Source of the DNA: Phytophthora sp. 'mugwort'
Lineage: Eukaryota > Oomycota > Peronosporomycetes > Peronosporales > Peronosporaceae
Direction of reading: 5' to 3'
DNA length: 64,000 bases
Assembly (NCBI GenBank): GCA_033558025.1
Contig: JAUCEF010000010.1
Coordinates: 459,001-523,000, forward strand
Part shown: positions 32,101 through 44,053 of the stretch, one piece after another
Layout of the letters: every line of letters starts with the position of its first letter
How positions within the stretch are numbered: the first letter of the stretch is position 1
Made by a program: the position numbers and the translations under genes
Notes under the pieces: generated by a model
What the model saw: only the letters and a program-made list of their open reading frames with translations
The model's database searches: none
Told to the model about the DNA's origin: nothing

Positions 32101-33141
32101 CATCACAATGTCGCCGCTGCCGATCGCTTGAACCACACCGTCGTCTGCGAGACGCACGTCGACCGGAGTGAAGGCCTTGTAGTTTCTCATGAACTTCTTG
32201 GAGTGCGCCATGTGCTGCGTCGCACCCGAGTCGACCAGCCATGTGCCACTCGCCGACGCTGCCATGGCCGCATCGCCATCGCCGTCGACGAAGAAGAGAT
32301 AGTCGCCGGAGTCGTCCTCACGCGCGACGTTGGCACGCTGCGAGCGCTGCCGTTCCGTGTTGTCATGGATCCGCGAAGGACACTCCGCGATCCAATGTCC
32401 ATGCTTGCCGCAGTTGTGGCACGCACCGTTCTTCTTCGACGGTCGGCCCTTATGCTTGTTGTCCCTCATCATGAACGCCTGGCCAGGCGCGGCGCCATCT
32501 CCATCGCCACCCTCCTCCTTGCGCTTCATGTCTTCATGTAGCAGCCGAGACGTCACCAGCTCCCACGTCAGCGTGTCGGATCTTGACTCCAACGCCGTGA
32601 TCAGGAACTGATACGACTCGCTCAGGCTCCCGAGAAGCGTGATCACCAAGTCGTCCTCGCTGACCGGAGCGGTGACCGCGTCGAGCTGTTCCGCCAGAGT
32701 CTTGAGCTTGTTGATGTGTTGAAGTACATCATCACCTTCCTCCATCATGAGCGTGAAGAAACGTCGACGAAGAAAGAGCTTGTTGGCCAAACTCTTCTTC
32801 TCGAAGTGTCCTTCCAGTCTTGACCATGCATCATGCGCGCCACTCGCCGAGCGAACCAGCGGCAGCTGCGAATCCTCCATCGCGAGACAGACCATCGCCA
32901 GCGCCTTGCGCGACTTCTTCCGAAAGAGCGCTTGATCCGCCGCAGTCTGGCAGTGCTACAGCTTCACTTCCCCACTTGTCACTTCCCACAGTTCGCGCTC
33001 CTCGAGCACCATCTGCATCTTGAACTTCCACGTATGGAAGTTAGCTCCGTCAAACTTGTTGATGCGGAAGGCAGAAGGCGGCGTGGCGTCCATGGCGAAG
33101 GCGTAGACGGGGTCTTCAGAGAAGGCGGGGCTTGGGCTCAT
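29153..33141 (-). pseudogene. C-3 Gag-Pol, chimeric gag, RT motif A deleted
   Basis: Start ATG 33139-33141. The first about 60 codons match CopC/CopD Gag, then GAG to TAG at about 32956 stops translation. From there to about 32595 the sequence is CopD-like (KKSRKALAMVCLAMEDSQ), and from the knuckle onward it is the C-2 type. Zinc knuckle, protease DSGATQH, pre-integrase and integrase triad are intact in one frame ending at 30727. Shared lesions: the stop after the integrase region, TAA before the RT Lys-Ala-Arg-Leu motif (about 30444), and the 141-bp motif A deletion at 30317-30328. It lacks the gag 1-bp deletion of C-1 and C-2. Confidence 0.9.
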
Positions 33142-33145
33142 AACC

Positions 33146-33458
33146 AAAAGGCTTGGTCACTTGATGGCAAAATGCAAAGTGATTGATTTAGGTCCTTAAT
33201 TCGCAAACTCCTTGCTACATCTAAGCCTACAGTTCTACCTACTGGGTACACTCTACTGGATTCTCTACTGGATACTGAGCTACTTCTGCCAATCGCAGAG
33301 CGCCACGTCGATGCCCATCTTGTACCCACAATCTTGTACCCACGTGCATCGTAATCATCGTCCCGTAATCGCCGGAGTGATTGAGGTGCCACTGAGTGAA
33401 GGTCATACCGGTATCCTACCGGTATACAGCAGCTGCTCGAGGCGTCTCCTTGACAACA
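33146..33458 (-). repeat. C-3 5' LTR
   Basis: 313 bp on the minus strand; the primer site is 33131-33145. Confidence 0.92.
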
Positions 33459-36400
33459 GCGACAACAAGCGCAAGGGTCGGCAGGCGCAGAAGACTAGTG
33501 CCTGTCACTACTGTGGCGAGCACGGACATTGGATCGCCAAGTGTCCGGTGCGAATCCGCGAGAACGCAGAGCGGCAGAGGCCGCAACGAGCGAATGTCGC
33601 GCAGAGTGAGATGACTCTGGCGACTTCCTCTTCTCGGTTGGTGGTAACACGGGTGCCTCCAAGTCGAATGGAGTGTGGCTGGTCGACTCGGGTGCGACGC
33701 AGCACATGACGTACTCGAAGGAGTACATGAAGAACTACAAGAAGATCTCTCCGGTGGACGTGCATCTCGCGGACGACGGTGTGGTTCAGGCTGTGGGGAC
33801 CGGCGACATTGTGATGTCGATGAAGACCCCGCGCGGCATGAAGAAGGGTGTACTCACGAACGTGTGGCACATTCCGAAGCTGTCGCGCAACCTGTTTTCG
33901 GTTGGTCGGTTCACCAAGGACGTCGGGCCAGTTATCTTCGAGAGCGACGGGTGCTTCGCTGAAACGAAGAGTCTCAAGTGGAAGCTCGGCGCTCGTGAGG
34001 GCAAAGGACTGTTCAAGCTATGCATGACTCCGATGATGCCTGACGAGGCCAATGCGGCAAGTTCGAAGGATCGCCAAGGGGACACCACGTCGTACCTCTG
34101 GCACCTTCGACTTGGTCACATCGGCCATGGCGGTCTAGACGCCATCGTCAAGAAGGGCTACGGTGTTGGTATCGATATGGCGTCGGTGAAGCAGTGGGAG
34201 TTATGCGACGGATGCTCACTCGGCAAGCAAACGCGAGTAAGCTACATAAAGACGTCGCCAAACCGTGCCAAGCAAGTGCTAGAAGTCGTACACAGTGATG
34301 TATGCGGTCCCATGCAGACGCCGACCTTTGGAGGCAAGCGCTATTTTGTCACGTTTATCGATGACAAGTCGCACTTCTGTGTGGTGTACTTGCTGCGCAA
34401 CAAGTCCGAGGTGGCCGACAAGTTCGCGCAATTCGTCGCGTTAGCTGAGACCCAGACTGGCAAGCGCGTGAAAATGCTGCGGAGCGACAACGGCGGCGAG
34501 TACACTTCGGGTGAGATGGCCAAGTTCTGTGCGGACCGTGGTATCATGCAGAAGTTCACGCCGCCATACACGCCTCAGCTGAACGGAGTCGCCGAGCGCA
34601 TGAACCGGACGTTGGTGGAGTGTGCGCGTTGCATGCTGGAACATGCTGGATTGCCCAAGACGTATTGGGGTGAAGCTGTCGTGACAGCTACGTTCCTCCG
34701 TAATCGGTGTCCGACGCGTGCCATCAACCACGACAAGTCGCCGCACCAGGTTTGGACAGGCAAGAAACCGCTGCTAGCGAACCTCAAGGTGTTCGGTTGC
34801 CACGCGTACGTGCACGTGCCGAAGGAGAAGCGCACCAAGTTTGACGCTCGGTCGGTGCGCTGTCGGTTCCTGGGATACTCGGAGCATGAGAAAGCGTACC
34901 GTTTCGAAGAGACCAAGAGCGGTCGCGTGCTGGTGAGCCGCGACGCGCAGTTTATGGAAGACGTCTTCGACAGTGGGAGACGTGACTACCATCAGAGGGA
35001 GGTGGTGGTCATTCAAGATGAAGAGACGACGGATCAAGATTCGTTGCAGTCGGATGAAGACGACAAAGAAGAAGAAGACGAAGAAGCAGCGCGGGACGAA
35101 GGTTTTGAACCAGGCAGCAAGCGACACCCGCGGACGCAGTCGCTGGAAGAAGCTGTGGAAGTTCCAAGTGCCAAGCGGCAGAGTCGACACCTGACTCTGG
35201 ACGAGATGTCGGCTGCGGCTCAAGAAAGTCAAGACTTCGAAGCTGCATACGTCGTGGATTCAGTGGGAGAAATGCCGACCACGTTCAAGTCGGCGATGGA
35301 ATCCAGCGACGCAGTCAAGTGGAAGGAGGCGTGTGACTCGGAGGTCGAGTCACTCCGCAAGAACGAGACGTGGATCCTCGTGCCGCTGCCAAAAGGACGC
35401 AAGGCAATCGGCAACCGATGGGTGTTCCGTGTGAAGGAGAACCAGGCTGGAGAGATCGAACGGTTCAAGGCGCGACTGGTGGCCAAGGGATTTTCGCAGA
35501 AGTACGGCATCGACTACGACGAGACTTTCGCGCCAGTGGCCAAGTTCACGTCGATTAGGATCCTGCTCAGTCTGGCGGCCAAGTACAATCTCATGGTGCA
35601 CCAGATGGATGTCAAGACAGCCTTCCTGAATGGTTCGTTGGACGAAGACATCTATATGGCACAGCCGGACGGTTACATCGATGAAAAGCACCCGGATTAT
35701 GTCTGTCAGCTCAAGCGGTCTCTTTACGGTTTGAAGCAGTCGCCGCGGATGTGGAACAAGACCATCGACGACCTCATGCTCAAGTTAGGATTCAAGAAGT
35801 GCGAGTCTGACCACTGCATCTACTCCAAGCGTGACGACCAAGACATGATCTTCGTGGCGCTATATGTCGACGACCTGATCCTCGCAAGTAACAACGACAA
35901 GCTGCTCAAGTCGACGAAGAAGGCGCTCAGTGACCGTTTCGAGATGACGGACCTGGGCCACCTCAAGTACTTCCTCGGCATGGAAATCGATCAAGATATG
36001 ACGACAGGGAAGGTGTCGATGCGGCAAACCAAGTTTGCGAAAGACATTCTGGAGAAGTTCAACATGGAGAAGAGCAACCCTGTTAAGACGCCACAGGATC
36101 CGGGCCTCAAGCTGACCAAGGCCATGTGCGAGGGCGGCTGCAACCACGACGAGACCATGGTAAACGTGCCATACCGGAACGCTGTGGGATGCCTCATGTA
36201 TCTCATGGTAGGCACACGTCCGGACCTTGCAGCAGCAGTGGGAGTTCTCAGCCAGTTTGCAGCAGACCCATGTCCGACACACTGGCAGGCGCTCAAGAGG
36301 GTCTTCAGGTACATTCAAGGCACGAAGACACACGGCATCGAGTTTCAAGCGAGCTGCGACGACGGACCCCAAGGCTATTCAGATGCCGACTGGGCTGGAG

Positions 36401-36857
36401 ACATCGAGTCAAGAAGAAGTACAAGTGGCTACGCGTTCATGATGAATGGCGGATGCATCAGCTGGAGGAGCAAGAAGCAGCGGACAGTGGCGCTGTCTTC
36501 GACGGAAGCTGAGTACATGGCGTTATCAGAGGCGACACAAGAGGCGGTGTGGCTCAAGGTGTTCCTGTGCGAGCTCGGCGAGATGACAAGCGATGAAGCA
36601 ATCAAGATCTACGAGGACAACCAAGGCTCCATCGCGTTGGCCAAGAATCCCGAATTCCACAAGCGCACCAAGCACATCGACATTCGCTACCATTTCGTGC
36701 GCGAGAAGGTAGAAGACGGTCAAGTGGTGCTGCAGTATGTTTCGACAACCGACATGCTGGCGGACATCATGACGAAGCCAATCTCTGCGACGTAGTTCAG
36801 TGTGCTCCGGAGCAAACTCGGCATCGAAGCGCTGAAGGCTGTCGAGCCGAGTGGGAG
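33459..36857 (+). pseudogene. D-1 Gag end and Pol, frameshift and early stop
   Basis: Starts with the CopD zinc knuckle CHYCGEHGHWIAKC (about 33502-33543). A 1-bp deletion near 33607-33612 shifts the frame before the protease. From about 33673 the frame is open to a TAG at 36793-36795: protease DSGATQH, pre-integrase LWHLRLGH with the His that D-2 lacks and CDGCSLGKQ, integrase HSDVCGP, RSDNGGEY and GVAERMN, RT with MDVKTAFLNG and YVDD, and RNase H SDADWAGD and EDNQGS. The stop replaces a Gln codon and removes about the last 25-45 residues, after the RNase H catalytic motifs. The pol section is otherwise well preserved and close to D-2. Confidence 0.9.
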
Positions 36858-36962
36858 TGTTGTCAAGGAGACGTCTCGACCAGCTGCTGTATACCGGTAG
36901 GATACCGGCATGACCTTCACTCAGTGGCACCGCAATCATCCTGTGATTACGAGACGAAGATT
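36858..36962 (+). repeat. D-1 3' LTR, part 1
   Basis: First 105 bp of the CopD LTR, TGTTGTCAAGG to AGATT, interrupted by A-3. Preceded by GAGTGGGAG, the likely polypurine tract. Confidence 0.92.
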
Positions 36963-37302
36963 TATTGAGGGTTGCCAGGTTTTGGTACTGTGTACCAGTA
37001 ACCGGTTAACCTGAACCGGTCCAACACGATCCCGCGATGTTTACGGTACGTTGTTTACGCAACCGATGATTAGACGAGTAGGATGATTGGACGAGTGCGG
37101 AGTGTTGGTGATTGGATGCACCAAATGATTGGATGCAGGGCTGCATATCTATGTGGTAGACTAGGTAGTGTAAGCTCCGATAAATCAATCACTTTCGAAT
37201 CCTTCTTCAGCTCAAGTGGTCTTCACTCCGGTCCCCGCACCCAAGTGCAGAACTCCCTTCGCTCCGTCCAAGCTTCGCTTCAAGACCTCAACACCTTTAT
37301 CA
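36963..37302 (+). repeat. A-3 5' LTR
   Basis: 340 bp. It carries the CGCTTCAAGACCTCAACACC type of terminal region and AATCCTTCTTCAG after the initiator. Confidence 0.92.
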
Positions 37303-37306
37303 GGTT

Positions 37307-40300
37307 ATGAGCCCAAGCACCATGTCCTCTGCCCAAGACGTCTCGACCAAGGTCTCCATCGACAAGTTCAACGGAGACAACTACGCGACGTGGAACCGCT
37401 ACATGCGTGGCGTGTTCCTGACCAAGTCGACGTGGCATGTGGTGAATCGGGAAACGTCTCCATCCTTTACGGACTCCCGGGCCAAGGACGAGTATGTCAA
37501 GTCGAGCAACATCGCTTTTGGACTGATGTTGCTTCACATGGACGCCGACTACCATCATGTGGTCGATGACTGCGAGGAAGCCTGGATCGCGTGGACGCGC
37601 TTGAAGACGCTGTACGGTGGATCGCAGAAGGCTGGTCGCATCTACCTTAAGCGACAGCTCTTCAGCATGGAGATGTCGGAAGGCGGCAATGTGTTGCATC
37701 ATTGCAATGATGTCCTGAACATCAGCGCCAAGCTCAGCAGCATCGGCGCCAAGATGGAGGACGAGGACGTGGCGATCTGCTTGCTGCGCAGTCTCCCCAA
37801 GAGCTACGAGAACGTCGTGCTGAACTTGGAGATGAGCAATGCAGAGCTGCGGTCGCAAGACGTTGTGAAGGTGCTCACGAACGAGCACATCAAGAGACAA
37901 GGCGAGAAGACGGCGACGGTGAAAACTGAAGACGCGGCCAAGGCGTTCAGTGCCGAGCGAGAATCTCGCCAATGCACGTACTGCGGTAAATTGGGGCATG
38001 TCATTGACAAGTGCTGGACCAAGCAGAAGGACGAGAACCGAGGGCCAAGACGCGGCGGCAACGGCCGTAGACGCGGAGCCAACAACATCCAGTGGAGAAA
38101 CGACAGCAACGGCTACGACAACGACTACGATCAAGTGGCGTTCGCGGTTTCCCTGGAATGTGGAGTTTCGACGGACAAGAATGTGTCCGGGATGTGGGCG
38201 GTTGACAGCGGTGCCACGCACCATATTTGCAACGACAAGTCCAAGTTCGCCAATTTGATCGAGCGAAGTGAAGGCGAACTTTCGGTGGCCGATGGCAACA
38301 AGGCTGCCATCTAGGGTGTGGGGACCATCGTGGAAAGAGTGGTCCTGCCTAACGGCGACGAGCGCGAGATCGAGATCAAGAACGCGCTTTACGTGCCAAA
38401 TATGAGCAAGAATCTGCTTTCAGTGCCGCAGATAAACAAGCATGGCAAGTTCCAAGTGGTATTTGACGGCACTGAGATGCACGTTTCGCGCAAGGACTCG
38501 AATCAAGTAGTGGCGATGGCGGATCTCGTGGATGGACTCTACTGGCTTCGCACACCTCAGCGATCGGCAAATGCGGCGACAAGTGGAAGGACGGTCGATT
38601 TGCACGCGCGTATGGGTCACGCTCCAGTCGAGGTTCTTCGCTAGATGGTCGACACCAAGATGATCAAGGACGCGAAAGCACCTTCCAAGTCGAGTGGACC
38701 AAGTGTGTGTCGTGGTTGCCAGCAAGGCAAAATGGTCCAAAAACCATTCCCAAGCAACCGTGACAAGCGTCGCTACGACACATTTGAGCTGCTCCACTTT
38801 GACATCTGCGGACCCATGGAGGAAAACTCGCTTGGCGGCAGCAAGTATCTGCTCCTGATCGTGGACGAAGCCAGCGGATGCATGAAGGGTTTCTGTCTGC
38901 GTGCCAAGTCGGAAAGTGAAGACTGCATCAAGACATACATCATGAAGGTGCAGACGCAGTTCGGCAAGAAGGTCAAGTTTGTGCGGCACGACGGAGCTCG
39001 TGAGTTTGCGACTAACTCGCTCAAGGATTTTTACGAAGACGAAGGCATCGAGCAGCAAACCACGGTTCCGTACGCGCACCAGACGAACGGCACGGCAGAG
39101 CGAGCCATCCGAACTATCATCACGATCGGCCGCAGCATGTTGCATCACGCCAAGCTGGACAAGTGTTTCTGGGCTGAGGCGGCGATGACGGCCATCTATG
39201 TGAAGAACCGCCTGCCGTCACCCAAGATCGAGCACAAGACTCCGTTCGAGATCGTCTACAAGTCCAAGCCGAGTGTGAAGCACATGCGTGTTTTCGGCTG
39301 TCGGACGTACATCCTGACTCCGAAGGAGAAGCGACTCAAGTGGGATCCCAAGGCTCGCGCCGGATTGTTTCTGGGTTACGAAGAAGTGTCCAAGGCGTAT
39401 CGACTTTATGACATCGAGGCGGGGCAGGTGGTCATCAGTCGCGATGTCAACTTCGATGAATCGACCTTTGGATTTTCACCGCCGATTTTTGATGAAGATG
39501 TCGACGACCTGGACTTCGACTCGCTCGACATCGACGATGATGGTCCGCGCCAGACGGAGTACAAACAGGCAGGGAAGCGCAAGAGCCGCCCGAGTGACGA
39601 AGATGAAGCTGCCAGAAGACCGCGCGCTGTGCGTCATCGACCTGGACTGGAAGAAGCAAGTGCACCGAACGACTCCCCTTCGCACCGAACAGACGCAGAT
39701 GAAGAAGAAAAGTCTGGAGACCAAGATGAAGAATCGACTCCATCTGTGTTTTGGCGTGCAAGTGCCAACGCGGTCGAAGCAGCCGTGGACTTATCGGAGC
39801 CGTCGACATTCCAAGAAGCGGTCAACGGCCCGGACCAACTGCACTGGCGCAAGGCGATTCGTGCTGAGTTAAAGTCGATGCGACTTCGTGGTGTGTTTCG
39901 TGCTGCCAAGTTGCCCAGCGGACAACGCGCCATCGGTACCAAGTGGGTGTTCAAGATTAAGCGCAAAGCCGACGGATCGATCGAGAAGTACAAGGCGCGC
40001 CTCGTAGCCAAGGGTTTCAAGCAAAAGTACGGCATCGACTACACGGAGACGTTCTCGCCCGTGGTCAAGTACGTGACACTGCGCATGGTCATCGCGATTG
40101 CCAAGTATTTCGACTGGCCCCTCGACCAACTCGACGTGGTAACGGCATTTCTGTACGGCGTCATGAAGGAGTTGGTGTTCTGCGTGGTTCCTGAAGGCGT
40201 CGAGCTGGATGGTGATTTCGACTGCCTGGAATTGGTGAAGGCGATTTACGGTCTCAAGCAAGCTTCGCGCGTATGGAACGAGACCTTCGACGAATTCGTG

Positions 40301-41345
40301 TGTTCTATCGGTTTTCAAGTTTCAGCCTTCGACCCGTGCCTCTACATCAAGGTTGTCGATGGCCACTGTGTGCTCGTGCTGGTCTACGTGGACGATGTGT
40401 TGGTCACCGGAAGTTCACCCGAGCTGATCTCACGCACGAAGAACGACCTCAAGACACGCTTCGAAATGACTGACAGTGGCAAGTGTGTGTTCGTCCTTGG
40501 AATCGAGCTGGTGGATGACCCGGACGGCAGCGTGACGATATGCCAGCGGCGTTATGTGGATGATATCCTGAAGCGTTTCGGTATGGACGAGTGCAAGGCT
40601 GTGGTGAGTCCGGTAGACATGAGCACTCGACTGGTTCCAAGTGACGCAGCGACCAAGGTGAACGCTCCGTTTCGCGAAGCTGTGGGTGCCCTCATGCACT
40701 TGATGACTGCTACTCGCCCGGATATCGCGTACGCAGTAGGCTATGTATCGCGCTTCATGGAGAACCCCCAAGAAGAACACTGGGTTACGGTCAAGCGCAT
40801 TTTTCGCTATCTACAAGGCCAAGACGCATGGAATCTGTTTCAAGCCAGGCAACAAGATCGACTTTCGTGGGTATTCGGATGCGGACTGGGCTGGCGACCT
40901 CGCGGACCGCAAGTCGACTTCCGGCTACACGTTCATGCTGATGGGTGCGCCAGTGAGCTGGGGAAGCAAGAAACAGTCAAGTGTTTCGCTGTCTACGAGC
41001 GAGGCGGAATACATCGCGCTCAGTCTGGCGATCCAAGAAGGCAAGTGGATTCATCGCCTGCTATGCGAGATTTTGGCGGCTGCCAACGAGACTGGACCCG
41101 AGCTCAAGATCCGCGAAGACAACCAGTCGTGCATCAAGATGACGAAGAACCCAGTGAACCATGGTCGCGCCAAGCACATCGACATCAAGTACCATCACAT
41201 CCGTGATGAGGTCAAGCGCGGCGAAGTCAAGCTCGAGTACTGCGAGACTTCTATCATGCTGGCGGACATCATGACCAAGGCACTGCCAGGACCGCGCCAC
41301 ATGGATCTGACGGCGTCCCTCGGAATCCACGCGTGTTCGCATTGA
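37307..41345 (+). pseudogene. A-3 Gag-Pol, two stops and an RNase H frameshift
   Basis: Start ATG 37307 in the primer site, terminal TGA 41343-41345. Gag, zinc knuckle (about 37975-38016) and protease DSGATHH (about 38203-38223) are intact. AAG to TAG changes stop the frame at 38312-38314 and 38642-38644. From 38645 it is open through pre-integrase CRGCQQGK, integrase HFDICGP, RHDGARE and GTAERA, and RT with LDVVTAF and YVDD. A 2-bp deletion near 40818 shifts RNase H out of frame; the correct frame then continues to the end with SDADWAGD and DNQSC. A-4 has the same 2-bp deletion. Confidence 0.92.
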
Positions 41346-41352
41346 GGGGGCG

Positions 41353-41695
41353 TATTGAGGGTTGCCGGGTTTTGGTACTGTGTACCAGTAACCGGTTAAC
41401 CCGAACCGGTCCAACACGATCCCGCGATGTTTACGGTACGTTGTTTACGCAACCGATGATTAGACGAGTAGGATGATTGGACGAGTGCGGAGTGTTGGTG
41501 ATTGGATGCACCAAATGATTGGATGCAGGGCTGCATATCTATGTGGTAGACTAGGTAGTGTAAGCTCCGATAAATCAATCACTTTCGAATCTTCCTTCTT
41601 CAGCTCAAGTGGTCTTCACTCCGGTCTTCGCACCAAGTGCAGAACCTCCTTCGCTCCTTCCAAGCTTCACTTATCAAGATCCATACCTTTTATCA
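41353..41695 (+). repeat. A-3 3' LTR
   Basis: 343 bp, CACTTATCAAGATCC type terminal region, preceded by GGGGGCG (41346-41352). Confidence 0.92.
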
Positions 41696-41949
41696 AGATT
41701 ACGTCACGGTGTTTATGGGACGGTGTTTTCGCCACGGCCGATTACGCCATAGGTGGGTACAAGATTGTGGGTACATGATGGGCTCTACGTGGCACTCCCT
41801 GATTGGCTGAAGTAACTCAGTATCCAGTAGAGAATCCAGTAGAGTGTACCCAGTAGGTAGAACTGTAGGCTTAGAGGTAGCAAGAAGTTTGCGAACTAAG
41901 GACCTAAATCAATCGCTTTGCATTTTGCCATCAAGTGACCAAGCCTTTT
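41696..41949 (+). repeat. D-1 3' LTR, part 2
   Basis: Remainder of the CopD LTR after the second AGATT, ending CCAAGCCTTTT. An initiator-like element lies at about 41914-41930. B-1 resumes at 41950. Confidence 0.92.
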
Positions 41950-43708
41950 GTTGGAACGGTCATGCAGCGCGTCACCTTGCCTAATGGTGGCGAACGCGAC
42001 ATCCACGTTCAAGACGCGCTCTACGTACCAAGTATGAACAAGAATCTGCTTTCGGTACCCCAGATCAACCGAAGCGGACAGTTCAAGGTGGTGTTTGATG
42101 GAGCAGAAATGCACATCGCACACAAGACGTCGAAAAAGATCGTGGCTTCCGCGGACCTGATCGACGGTCTCTACTGGCTCCGGGTGCCAAGTTTCGCTGC
42201 GAATTCGGTGACCGATGTATCGATCAACGCGGTCGATCTTCATGCACGTATGGGTCACGCACCCAGCGACGTTCTTCGGAAGATGGTCTCAAGTGGCATG
42301 GTCACGGGTGCCAAGATGCCGACATCGTCAAAGAACTCAAGCCAGTGTCGCGGGTGCCAACAAGGAAAAATGGTGCAAAAGCCCTTCCCAAGCAACCCGA
42401 ACAAGCCCAAGTACAAGCCGTTCGAGTTCCTTCACTTTGATATTTGTGGACCCATGGAGGAAGAGTCGCTGGGTGGCAGTCGCTACTTGCTGCTTCTCAC
42501 GGACGAAGCCAGCAGCTGCATGACGGGATTCTGCTTGCAAGCCAAGTCGGAAAGCGAAGGCTGCTTGCGTCGCTTCATTACCAAGGTGGAGAAGCAATTC
42601 GATGCCAAGGTGAAGTTTGTGCGGCATGATGGAGCCAAAGAGTTCGCGACCAACTCGCTCAAGACCTTCTACGAAGACCACGGCATCGAAGTCCAGCCCA
42701 CGGTTCGGTATGCGCACCAAACCAACGCAACTGCTGAGCGCGCCAACCGAACCATCGTGACGATCGGCCGCAGTATGCTTCACTACGCTGGCTTGGACAA
42801 GACGTTCTGGGCGGAAGCGGCAATGACGGCAATTTACATCAAGAATCGTCTGCCGTCTCCGAAGTCGCCCGACAAAACTCCGTTCGAAATCATCTACAAG
42901 TCCAAGCCCAACGTCAAGCACATGCGGATCTTCGGGTGCAAGGCCTATATCTTGACGCCGAAGGAGAAGCGACTCAAGTGGGATCCCAAAGCTCGTGAAG
43001 GTATTTTCATGGGTTACGAGGAGCGTTCCAAGGCGTATCGAGTTTATGACATCGAGGCGGGGCAGGTGCTGATCTCTCGCGATGTCATATTCGATGAGTC
43101 AAGCTTTGATGGGGCTGAAGCTATTGGTGATGAAGGAGTCAACGAAGTTGCCGACTATTTTGACGAAATGCAAGTCTCCGACAACAGTGGCACAAGGGTG
43201 TTCAAGCAGGCGGGGAAGCGGAAATCGCGTCCGGAAAACGAAGATCGCGCCAATGTTCGGCGCCCACGTCGCACTGTTGGGCTCGAAGAAGCTAGTGCTC
43301 CCGACCACTCGGAAGAAGAAAACCAACGTGAATCGTCTACGCCGCCAGAAGAATCGGAAGACAACGATGAAGACAGCTCGACTTCGCCAATGTTCTGGCG
43401 TGCAAGTGCGAATGCGGTGGAAGCAAGTGACAGCGCGGAACCCAAGCCATTTCAAGAAGCTGTGAACGGTCCAGACGAAGCTCATTGGCGCAAGGCAATT
43501 CGCGCTGAACTCAAGTCAATGCGGCTTCGAGGTGTTTTCCGTGCGGCGAAACTGCCTAACAATCAGCGCGCAATCGGTACCAAGTGGGTCTTCAAGATCA
43601 AGCGCAATGCTGACGGATCCATCGAAAAATTCAAGGCTCGACTCGTCGCGAAAGGCTTGGTGCAGAAGTATGGGATCGACTACACCGAGACGTTTTCGCC
43701 CGTGATCA
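41950..43708 (+). CDS. B-1 Gag-Pol, piece 2 (protease end to RT start)
   Basis: Resumes the frame of piece 1 in phase after the second GTTGG. It carries the protease-pre-integrase stretch ([18 protein letters not shown]), the pre-integrase zinc finger [10 protein letters not shown] and CRGCQQGK, integrase core FDICGP, RHDGAKE and ATAERA with 35 residues between Asp and Glu, the acidic integrase-RT linker, and the start of RT up to ETFSPVI. There is no stop or frameshift; the two 1-bp deletions of B-2 are absent. A-4 interrupts it inside the Val-Ile codons at 43708. Confidence 0.92.
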
Positions 43709-44049
43709 TATTGAGGGTTGCCGGGTTTTTGGTACTGTGTACCAGTAACCGGTTAACCTGAACCGGTCCAACACGATCCCGCGATGTTTACGGTACGTTG
43801 TTTACGCAACCGATGATTAGACGAGTAGGATGATTGGACGAGTGCGGAGTGTTGGTGATTGGATGCACCAAATGATTGGATGCAGGGCTGCATATCTATG
43901 TGGTAGACTAGGTAGTGTAAGCTCCGATAAATCAATCACTTTCGAATCCTTCTTCAGCTCAAGTGGTCTTCACTCCGGTCCCCGCACCCAAGTGCAGAAC
44001 TCCCTTCGCTCCGTCCAAGCTTCGCTTCAAGACCTCAACACCTTTATCA
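43709..44049 (+). repeat. A-4 5' LTR
   Basis: 341 bp, starts TATTGAGGG, with the same terminal type as the A-3 5' LTR. The primer site is 44050-44064. Confidence 0.92.
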
Positions 44050-44053
44050 GGTT

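Larger units (their letters stand above)
28884..33458 (-). mobile_element. C-3: CopC element inserted in D-1 gag
   Basis: 4575 bp, LTRs 28884-29195 (3') and 33146-33458 (5'), target duplication GCGAC at 28879-28883 and 33459-33463. The pol half is almost identical to C-2; the gag half upstream of about 32590 is CopD-like. It is a recombinant non-autonomous copy. Confidence 0.94.
36963..41695 (+). mobile_element. A-3: CopA element inserted in the D-1 3' LTR
   Basis: LTRs 36963-37302 and 41353-41695, target duplication AGATT at 36958-36962 and 41696-41700. It is a single clean insertion, yet the two LTRs end differently: CAACACCTTTATCA in the 5' LTR and CCATACCTTTTATCA in the 3' LTR. The polyprotein has two nonsense codons and one frameshift. 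Confidence 0.95.
260..41949 (+). mobile_element. D-1: CopD Ty1/copia element inserted in B-1
   Basis: Bounded by the 5-bp duplication GTTGG at 255-259 and 41950-41954. Its own sequence is 260-291 (start of 5' LTR), 28603-28883 (gag), 33459-36857 (gag end and pol), 36858-36962 plus 41696-41949 (3' LTR). Everything else inside is younger insertion. Compared with D-2, about 320 bp of 5' LTR and about 405 bp of gag start are missing between 291 and 28603, replaced by the CopA/E mosaic. The copy is defective. Confidence 0.88.

Noticed and set aside
41935..41954. Separate gene starting at an ATG near 41935 in the D-1 LTR
   Set aside because: The frame is the B-1 polyprotein read backwards into the adjoining CopD LTR; the true coding sequence begins upstream at the window start.
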